A stretch of 64,000 bases of DNA from JANOYY01 sp043720395 (GTDB lineage Bacteria > Actinomycetota > Acidimicrobiia > Acidimicrobiales > JANYDT01): contig JAYSSR010000102.1 in assembly GCA_043720395.1 (NCBI GenBank), positions 89,766 through 153,765 on the forward strand. Direction: 5' to 3'. A program made the translations under genes and the position numbers. Every line of letters starts with the position of its first letter. Position 1 is the stretch's first letter. The notes under the pieces are model-generated. The model had not been told where the DNA came from. It worked only from the letters and a program-made list of their open reading frames with translations, and searched no databases. Of the stretch, positions 58,312 through 64,000 are shown piece after piece.

Positions 58312-58755
58312 GTGTTTCCGACCGATACTGCACGAGTGGCAGCGACGGTGGTTGTCTTTCTTCTCGTTGGTCTCTGCGTCGGGTCTTTCCTGAACGTGGT
58401 GGTCTGGCGCGTGCCGCGCGGACTGTCGATCGTCGCTCCCGGTTCGATGTGCCCTTTCTGCGGACGCTCGCTCGCCGCGTTCGAGAACGTGCCCGTCATT
58501 GCCTGGTTGGTGCTTCGAGGACGCTGCCGGACGTGCCGTGCGACGATTCCGGTGCGCTACCCGCTCGTCGAGGCGGGGACCGGTGCCGTGTTCGCCGTAC
58601 TTTCCTCGACGCTCGGGCCGGCGGGTGCGGTCCCCGCAAGCGTCGCTGCGGCCGGTGCGCTCGCGCTCGCCCTGGTCGCGGCCGACTCACGGCGTCTCAA
58701 CGCAAAGATCGCTGTGGTGACCGTCGTTCTCGTGGCGGTTGCCCTGCTCGCGCGT
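58312..58755 (+). pseudogene. Prepilin peptidase, truncated
   Basis: From a GTG at 58312 it reads VAATVVVFLLVGLCVGSFLN, VVVWRVPRGLSIVAPGSMCP and FCGRSLAAFENVPVIAWLVL with RGRCRTCRATIPVRYPLVEA, the Cys-rich N-terminal methyltransferase domain of type IV prepilin peptidases. The first catalytic Asp region may be AADSRRLNAK. After VAVALLARIVRR the frame runs antisense into the GspE-like remnant. The second Asp (GxGD) and the last helices are missing, so the peptidase cannot work. Confidence 0.78.
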
Positions 58756-59140
58756 ATTGTCCGGCGAGGGCCTCGGCGACGACGTATTCGTCGACCGCAC
58801 GGTTCGCCAGGAGCACCTCGCCGATTCGGCGACCCGACGACTGTTGGGTCTCGATCGCGGTGTCGAGCTGCTCGATCGTGACGTGGCCCGCGGCAACGAG
58901 CAGCGTCCCAAGATTGAGGGAATCAGGAACGCGTTGCAGGTCGTTCAGGACGATCGTGCGCTCACCGCTTTCGGTGACCGACGCGTCCTTCGCCTGACGC
59001 TTCCGCAGCTTCAGAGCCACGAGTTGGCCCCAACGCTCAGTGTGATGTTTTGGGTGAAACAGCAACCCATCGTCCGTCCGTCCGTTCGATCGTAATACCA
59101 CGGAGAATGACTCTCCGGGCAAAAGTGTATGGAGGTTCAT
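58750..59140 (-). pseudogene. GspE/PilB N-terminal (MshEN) fragment
   Basis: From an ATG at 59140 the minus strand gives TLLPGESFSVVLRSNGRTDD, then LQRVPDSLNLGTLLVAAGHV and TIEQLDTAIETQQSSGRRIG with EVLLANRAVDEYVVAEALAG. The last part is the MshEN/T2SSE N-terminal module of pilus or secretion ATPases. It ends at QYA where the prepilin peptidase remnant begins on the other strand. The whole ATPase domain is absent. Two pilus genes have thus been joined tail to tail by a rearrangement. Confidence 0.72.
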
Positions 59141-59438
59141 TCCTGCCCGCAATGCCCAAATGTCAGTCAGATCCAATAATTCGTAAGGCCTATCGCCGAC
59201 TGAAGCTCCAAATTGGGACCGGCAGATAGGCAGAAACGTCGAGGTTGCGCTCACCACACTCAACGCGCAGAGCGAACAAAGTTGGCCGCGATCACCCACC
59301 TGTTTTGCGCGCGTAGTGTGGGCGAAAGGGGGTCGCACGCGGCGGCGCACGCCCGGAGTCGGTCGCGGAAGATGCCTTCGATTTCCTGCCGATTGGGCAT
59401 GAGCGAGCACGTGGACTCGACACTCGTACACTCATGCC

Positions 59439-59729
59439 GTGATGGGTTGGCTGGTAGAGCGGCGGTTGAGTGATCTTTCTGCGCGCTTACGAACAGCGCG
59501 TGTGGAGCTCACGGTTCTCGACGAGCAACTCGCGTTTGTGAGCGATGAGGCCGACGACTTGCGGATTCGATCGCTCGTGTCGGAGACGCCCCAGGCGAGT
59601 TCGGATTCCACGATGGGGCAGCGTCACGTCGACGCGATGCAACGTGCACGTACGGATCTCACCGGTCGGATCGCGGACATGGAGCGGCGTCAGGATGAGT
59701 TGCTCGACAAGCTGAGTGCGAACGCGTGA
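59439..59729 (+). CDS. Small coiled-coil protein upstream of an ANTAR regulator
   Basis: 96 residues, GTG then ATG at the start (59439/59442). It is almost wholly helical: VERRLSDLSARLRTARVELT, VLDEQLAFVSDEADDLRIRS and AMQRARTDLTGRIADMERRQ with heptad spacing. It overlaps the regulator gene by 4 bases (GTGA). I recognise it only as a conserved neighbour of this regulator and polA in actinobacteria. Function unknown. Confidence 0.8.
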   Translation: MMGWLVERRLSDLSARLRTARVELTVLDEQLAFVSDEADDLRIRSLVSETPQASSDSTMGQRHVDAMQRARTDLTGRIADMERRQDELLDKLSANA

Positions 59730-60292
59730 CGGAACCGCTGCGGATCGTGGTTGCCGAGGACGAGGCGATCATCCGGCTGGATCTCGTTGAGGTGTTGGGC
59801 GAGGAGGGCTACGACGTTGTCGGAGAAGCGGGGCGCGGCGACGAGGCACTCACGGTGATTCGTGCGCAGCGTCCCGATGTTGCCCTTCTCGACGTGAAGA
59901 TGCCCGGCATCGACGGTCTCGCTGTGGCGGCACAGGTCGTGGAGGAAGGCCTCTGCGCCGTGGTGATCCTGACCGCGTTCAGCCAGCGGGAGCTGATCAC
60001 GACCGCTACCGCTGCGGGCGTCCTCGCATATCTCGTGAAGCCGTTCCAGAAGCCCGAGCTGATCGCGGCCATCGAGGTCGCAAATGCGCGGCATCGCGAG
60101 CGTCTGACGTTGCGTCTTGAGGTCGCTGGCCTGGAGGACCGTCTGGAGACTCGCAAGCTGCTCGACCGGGCCAAGGCACGCCTAGTCGCCGATGGGTTGT
60201 CGGAGCAGGACGCCTTCGAGTCGATCCAGCGCCGTGCCATGGACGGTCGCACCACGATGAAGGCCGTCGCCGAGGCGATCCTCAAGGCCTGA
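59726..60292 (+). CDS. pdtaR: ANTAR-domain response regulator (PdtaR-like)
   Basis: 188 residues, GTG start. The receiver has acidic residues in VVAEDEAIIRLDLVEVLGEE, the phospho-Asp in RPDVALLDVKMPGIDGLAVA and the Lys in GVLAYLVKPFQKPELIAAIE. A coiled linker (LRLEVAGLEDRLETRKLLDR) leads to an ANTAR domain, AKARLVADGLSEQDAFESIQ and RRAMDGRTTMKAVAEAILKA. ANTAR domains bind paired RNA hairpins to stop termination. The inverted repeat just after it (60318-60394) is worth testing as a target. The cognate kinase is not adjacent. Confidence 0.93.
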   Translation: MTEPLRIVVAEDEAIIRLDLVEVLGEEGYDVVGEAGRGDEALTVIRAQRPDVALLDVKMPGIDGLAVAAQVVEEGLCAVVILTAFSQRELITTATAAGVLAYLVKPFQKPELIAAIEVANARHRERLTLRLEVAGLEDRLETRKLLDRAKARLVADGLSEQDAFESIQRRAMDGRTTMKAVAEAILKA

Positions 60293-60317
60293 GGCCTAAT
60301 CCTGGTGGTCTCGGCCG

Positions 60318-60394
60318 ACGAGTGCGGGCACAGCGCCACATTGTCCATACAGCGTGTCTCCGTGACGTCAATGTGGCGCTGTAGCCGCACTCGT
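60318..60394. repeat. Long inverted repeat between pdtaR and polA
   Basis: Arms of 26 bases: ACGAGTGCGGGCACAGCGCC plus ACATTG (60318-60343) and CAATGTGGCGCTGTAGCCGC plus ACTCGT (60369-60394), matching at 24 of 26 positions with a 25-base spacer. It lies 26 bases after the pdtaR stop and 58 bases before polA. It could be a terminator without T-run, an RNA target of PdtaR, or a tiny mobile remnant. Confidence 0.85.
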
Positions 60395-60451
60395 CCCGGG
60401 CAGTTGACTGCGCGGTCGCGGCGCGGGCTGCTCCCGCCTACATTCGTGGCC

Positions 60452-63160
60452 ATGGCCCGAACGATCCTGCTGCTCGACGGCAACTCCCTGACCTACCGGG
60501 CCTTCTTCGCGCTGCCTTCCGACATGGCCACCGCGTCCGGGCAGGTCACGAACGCCGTGTTCGGGTTTACCTCGATGGTGCAGTACCTGCTGAACGAGCA
60601 GAAGCCTGACCTGATGTGCGTCACCTTCGACCGCCCCGAGCCGACGTTCCGACATGAGGTGATCAAGGACTACAAGGCCGGCCGCGCAGAGACACCCGAC
60701 ATCCTCCGCCAGCAGATGGGGCTCGTTCGCCAGGTCGTCCAGGTGCTCGATCTGCCGTGCGTCGAAGTGAGCGGATACGAGGCCGACGATGTCCTGGCGA
60801 CGTTGGCCACGCAGGCCCGTGCGGCGGGTGATCACGTGATCATCGTGACGGGTGACCGTGACAGCTACCAGCTCGTCGAGGACGCTCCCGCGGATGGTTC
60901 GGCCGGGTCGATCCGCGTGCTCTATAACAAGCGTGGGGTGAGTGACTACTCGCTCTACGACGAGGCGGGCATCGTCGAGCGGACAGGAGTGCATCCGACG
61001 AAGTACCCCATCTACGCGGCCCTGCGCGGCGACCCGTCCGACAATCTGCCGGGCGTCCCGGGGGTGGGGGAGAAGACCGCTGCGAAGCTCGTGAACGACT
61101 ACGGCGATCTCGACGGCGTCTTCTCCGCAGGCGTCGCAAAGGCCACGCCGAAGCTGCGGGAGAACCTCATCGCAGCCGAGGCGGTGGTGCGCCAGAACGC
61201 GTGGGCCACGCCACTCGTACGCGACGTCCCGGACGTTTCGGTCGACGTGATCCGTGCCCCGCAGGTCAAACTGGCCGAGGCTCGGGAGCTGTTCAAGGCA
61301 CTGGAGTTCCGGGCGCTCAGCGACCGGGTGCTTGATGCCTTCGCGTCGATTTGGGGGATCGAGGGAATAGGGGGCACGGCGTCCACGCAAGCGGAATTGC
61401 CGCGACTCGACGCTGTCGTGCGTGTGGTCGGGTCGGCCGCGGATCTGGTCCTGCCTTCGCAAGGGCACCTCGCGCTCGTTGGCACGTGGGCCGGTGCGGA
61501 GGGTCGCAGCGCGCTCGTTGGGCTCGGCGTCGCAACGGAGAGTGAGGCGCAGTACGTGCCGGTGGCGATCGTCGCCGAGGTGCTCGACCGGCTCGCCGCA
61601 GCGCTGGCGAGCGACCTGGTGTGGGTGCACGGACACAAGATCAAGGAGCTGCTGCGATCGTTGCACGATATGGGTCTCGGACTCGATCACCTCGGCGCGC
61701 TCGGCCTCGACACCGCGGTCGGCGGTTACCTGCTCGACCCTGCGGAGAACGTGTATGCGCTCGACGAACTTGCGCGTCAGTACGCGGAGATCGACCTGCG
61801 CGCAGACGATGCCGCTCCTGACGGTCAGCTCGACTTCGGCGGTACTGCTTCTGACGAACTCGCCGACTCGGTCGCTCGACGCGCCGCAGCGGTCGCGCGC
61901 CTCGTCGAGCCCATGCTCGGTGCGATGCGGGCACGCGGACTGCAGCAGCTCTACGACGACATCGAGCGTCCGCTCATCGCTGTGCTTGCGCGCATGGAGG
62001 CGCTCGGGGTGCGCGTCGACACCGTGTACCTCAAGGAGTTGGCGCAGTCGCTGACCGCCGAGGCGCACCGCTGGGAGGCGGAGGTGCAACAGCACGCCGG
62101 CGAGACGTTCGTGGTGAACTCCGTGCCCCAGCTGCGTCACATCCTGTTCGAAAAGCTCGGTCTCAAGAGTGGCAAGAAGACCAAGACCGGCTACTCCACC
62201 GACGCGCAGGCACTCGAACCTCTGCGCGCAGATCATCCGATCATCGACGCGCTGTTCAAGTACCGCGAGTACGAGAAGCTGCGTTCGACGTACGGCGAGA
62301 GCCTCCTCGCAGAGGTGGGGTCCGATGGGCGCATCCATGCGTCGTTCAATCAGACCGTCGCCCGCACGGGTCGACTGTCATCGGATCAGCCGAACCTGCA
62401 CAACATCCCGATCCGTTCTGAGGAGGGACGCCAGTTCCGGCGAGCGTTCATCCCGGCCGACGGGTGCGAGCTGCTGATCGCTGATTACAACCAGATCGAG
62501 CTGCGCGTGATCGCCCACCTCGCGCAGGACCCTGGCCTCATCGAGGCATTTCGGACGCGCGCAGACGTTCACAACGAGACCGCTCGCCGCGTGTTCGGCG
62601 TTGCCGATGGCGAGGTCACGATCGCGCAACGGTCGAAGGCGAAGATGGTGTCCTACGGCCTCGCCTACGGGATGGAATCGTTCGGCCTCGCGCAGCGGCT
62701 CGGGGTGCCGCAGAAAGAGGCAGCAGAGATCCTGAACGCGTACTTCGAGGCGTTCCCGAACGTCCGCTCCTACATGGACGCCGCCGTGAACGAGGCTCGG
62801 AACAAGGGGTACACGGAGACGCTGTTCGGGCGGCGTCGACTCATTCCCGACCTGCAATCGCCGAACTACTCGCGACGCATGGCGGCCGAACGGCAGGCGA
62901 TGAACTCTGGCATCCAGGGGCTCGCTGCCGACATCTTCAAGGTCGCCTTGGTTCGTCTCGACGCGGCGCTTGTCGATGGTGGTTTCCGGTCGCGGATCAT
63001 TCTGCAGGTCCACGACGAGATCGTGGTGGAGGTCATACCCGACGAGCACGACGTCATAGGCGCGCTTACGGTCGACACGATGATGCAGGCGGCGTCGCTC
63101 GACGTGCCACTCGAAGTGAACGCTTCGTGGGGAATCAACTGGGCAGAGGCCAAGGGATGA
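60452..63160 (+). CDS. polA: DNA polymerase I
   Basis: 902 residues from the ATG at 60452, the first family-like start. The 5' nuclease domain (about 1-300) has LLLDGNSLTYRAFFALPS and VPGVGEKTAAKLVNDYGDLD. The 3' exonuclease-like domain (about 310-510) has lost the acidic residues (HLALVGTWAGAEGRSALVGL), as is usual in actinobacteria, so it cannot proofread. The polymerase domain has RTGRLSSDQPNLHNIPIRSE, LIADYNQIELRVIAHLAQDP, RSKAKMVSYGLAYGMESFGL and IILQVHDEIVVEVIPDEHDV. No ribosome site is visible before the ATG. The next gene overlaps its stop by 4 bases. Confidence 0.96.
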   Translation: MARTILLLDGNSLTYRAFFALPSDMATASGQVTNAVFGFTSMVQYLLNEQKPDLMCVTFDRPEPTFRHEVIKDYKAGRAETPDILRQQMGLVRQVVQVLDLPCVEVSGYEADDVLATLATQARAAGDHVIIVTGDRDSYQLVEDAPADGSAGSIRVLYNKRGVSDYSLYDEAGIVERTGVHPTKYPIYAALRGDPSDNLPGVPGVGEKTAAKLVNDYGDLDGVFSAGVAKATPKLRENLIAAEAVVRQNAWATPLVRDVPDVSVDVIRAPQVKLAEARELFKALEFRALSDRVLDAFASIWGIEGIGGTASTQAELPRLDAVVRVVGSAADLVLPSQGHLALVGTWAGAEGRSALVGLGVATESEAQYVPVAIVAEVLDRLAAALASDLVWVHGHKIKELLRSLHDMGLGLDHLGALGLDTAVGGYLLDPAENVYALDELARQYAEIDLRADDAAPDGQLDFGGTASDELADSVARRAAAVARLVEPMLGAMRARGLQQLYDDIERPLIAVLARMEALGVRVDTVYLKELAQSLTAEAHRWEAEVQQHAGETFVVNSVPQLRHILFEKLGLKSGKKTKTGYSTDAQALEPLRADHPIIDALFKYREYEKLRSTYGESLLAEVGSDGRIHASFNQTVARTGRLSSDQPNLHNIPIRSEEGRQFRRAFIPADGCELLIADYNQIELRVIAHLAQDPGLIEAFRTRADVHNETARRVFGVADGEVTIAQRSKAKMVSYGLAYGMESFGLAQRLGVPQKEAAEILNAYFEAFPNVRSYMDAAVNEARNKGYTETLFGRRRLIPDLQSPNYSRRMAAERQAMNSGIQGLAADIFKVALVRLDAALVDGGFRSRIILQVHDEIVVEVIPDEHDVIGALTVDTMMQAASLDVPLEVNASWGINWAEAKG

Positions 63161-63900
63161 ATTCGCACTTCTTCGAACGGCTCGCCGATCACATGGGTCC
63201 GGCGTATCTGCGGTACTCGTTCACGAGGGGCACGGCGAACGAGGTTGCTTTCTTGATCGACGCGTTGTCCCTGTCTCCGGGCGCTCGCGTGCTCGATGTG
63301 GGCTGCGGTCCTGGACGTCACGCACTGGAGCTTGCCCGGCGAGGCTTCGAGGTCGTGGGCGTCGACATCTCGCAGCGGTTCGTGGACCTCGGGAACGCGT
63401 CTGCGGGCGGGGAGGGCGGATTGTCTGCGCGCGTACGGTTCGTGCGGGCCGACGCTCGCACGTTGACGTTCGACGGTGAGTTCGATGCCGTGCTTTCGCT
63501 GTGCCAGGGCGGGTTCGGGCTCGTCGGGCGGTCCGAGGACGGTGCCGCAGATGATGCTGTGCTGGGCGGAATGGCCCGCGCGTTGCGTCCGGGTGGAGCG
63601 CTCGCGCTGAGCGCGTTCTCGGCGTACTTCCAGCTCCGGCATCTCGAATCGAGTGACACCTTCGACGCTGCCACGGGCGTCAACCACGAGCACACGTCGG
63701 TACGCGACGCAGACGGTGTCGAGTTGGACGCTGACCTGTGGACCACGTGCTTCACGCCCAGGGAGCTGCGACTCATGGTCGAGCGGGTGGGCCTCTCGGT
63801 GCGCGACCTGTGGTCCGCCACCCCGGGCGACTACGGACGCCATACGCCCACGGTGGAGCGTCCCGAGTTCCTCGTGATCGCTGGTCGTTCGGCAGGGTGA
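63157..63900 (+). CDS. Class I SAM-dependent methyltransferase
   Basis: 247 residues from the ATG at 63157 overlapping the polA stop (ATGA). Motif I: ARVLDVGCGPGRHALELARR with G-x-G-x-G; the acidic residue after it is in EVVGVDISQRFVDLG. Motif II/III: VRFVRADARTLTFDGEFDAV and LRPGGALALSAFSAYFQLRH. The substrate is unknown; the N-terminal FERLADHMGPAYLRYSFTRG is helical. Probably cotranscribed with polA. Confidence 0.9.
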   Translation: MNSHFFERLADHMGPAYLRYSFTRGTANEVAFLIDALSLSPGARVLDVGCGPGRHALELARRGFEVVGVDISQRFVDLGNASAGGEGGLSARVRFVRADARTLTFDGEFDAVLSLCQGGFGLVGRSEDGAADDAVLGGMARALRPGGALALSAFSAYFQLRHLESSDTFDAATGVNHEHTSVRDADGVELDADLWTTCFTPRELRLMVERVGLSVRDLWSATPGDYGRHTPTVERPEFLVIAGRSAG

Positions 63901-63940
63901 CTCGCGCCTCATCGCTCGGGTGAGCCGAGGCCAATGCAAG

Positions 63941-64000
63941 TCGCGGTACATCCGGTCCGTTCGCGGTGCATTTGGTGCGCCCGAATGCACCGCGATTGCC
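63941..64000. repeat. Dispersed palindromic repeat, copy at window end
   Basis: TCGCGGTACATCCGGTCCG, then TTCGCGGTGCATTTGGTGCG and CCCGAATGCACCGCGATTGC. It is the same element as at 35269, 48134 and 49528 and runs to, and perhaps beyond, the right edge of the window. It lies after the methyltransferase gene. Confidence 0.85.

Noticed and set aside
60740..61700. Loss of exonuclease acids in PolA as a new finding
   Set aside because: Actinobacterial DNA polymerase I commonly lacks proofreading residues, so it is noted only in the annotation.
60368..62338. 656-residue open frame opposite polA
   Set aside because: Antisense shadow of a GC-rich gene; polA motifs are unmistakable on the plus strand.
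1..64000. CRISPR array
   Set aside because: No regularly spaced identical repeats with unique spacers; the tandem unit at 48136 has only two copies and no spacer pattern.

Overview
The window is GC-rich, densely coded DNA from an actinobacterium, most likely a member of the Acidimicrobiia. This is inferred from the gene set, not from a database search: a mycothiol-dependent maleylpyruvate-isomerase-fold protein, two SCO6745-family proteins, an ANTAR regulator beside polA, a SipW-type signal peptidase with TasA-like exported proteins, and a fabD-fabH-fabG-acpP-fabF operon. No phage, transposase, integrase or CRISPR array was seen. Several genes are clearly broken by frameshifts or internal deletions. 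This points to an eroding accessory region, or in part to assembly error if the sequence comes from a metagenome.

Layout. 0-2.4 kb: end of ssb, an MscS-like channel, and an ECF sigma factor with a small coupled protein. 2.5-4.8 kb: a lone molybdenum hydroxylase large subunit. 4.96-8.86 kb: four genes joined by 4-base overlaps (receiver, HEAT-repeat protein, glycosyltransferase, PAS histidine kinase). 9.0-11.4 kb: a partner-switching module (STAS antagonist, SpoIIE-type phosphatase, RsbW-like kinase). 11.5-13.8 kb: TasA-like protein, SipW peptidase and a second exported protein. 14-15.7 kb: two tandem-domain universal stress proteins. 15.8-20.2 kb: a ring-cleavage dioxygenase followed by a run of gene remnants (Rieske oxygenase, metallophosphoesterase, two SDRs). 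20.2-24.2 kb: HtpX protease, a large repeat surface protein and a second SCO6745 protein. 25-28.6 kb: a sugar ABC importer without its ATPase. 28.6-29.5 kb: more remnants and inverted repeats.

29.6-31.0 kb holds the most interesting locus. A CcdA-type membrane thiol transporter overlaps a secreted TlpA/thioredoxin-like gene that has an in-frame TGA exactly where the first Cys of the CxxC motif belongs. The reading frame continues through a complete thioredoxin fold. The simplest exciting reading is a selenocysteine (UxxC) extracytoplasmic thioredoxin fed by CcdA. The dull alternative is a Cys-to-stop mutation.

31-48 kb: patatin-like lipase, MPI-fold protein with TetR regulator, diiron-oxygenase remnant, NTF2-like protein, two SDRs with a double-hotdog protein, a kinase remnant, a membrane protein, an alpha/beta hydrolase, a large LuxR-type ATPase regulator, a PaaX-type regulator divergent from a desaturase/acyl-CoA-dehydrogenase pair, a peroxiredoxin and a FabZ-like dehydratase. 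Much of this looks like lipid, steroid or aromatic catabolism. 48-49.6 kb: an AbiEi-like gene flanked by copies of a dispersed palindromic repeat that also occurs at 35.3 kb and at the window end. 49.6-54.2 kb: the type II fatty-acid synthesis operon, whose FabD carries an extra lysine-less lipoyl/biotinyl-like domain. 54.4-64 kb: a short transcript unit with a strong terminator, tRNA-Leu(CAA), a J-domain protein, divergent malQ and an aldose epimerase whose start codons overlap, truncated pilus genes, a small coiled-coil protein, an ANTAR response regulator, polA and a methyltransferase.
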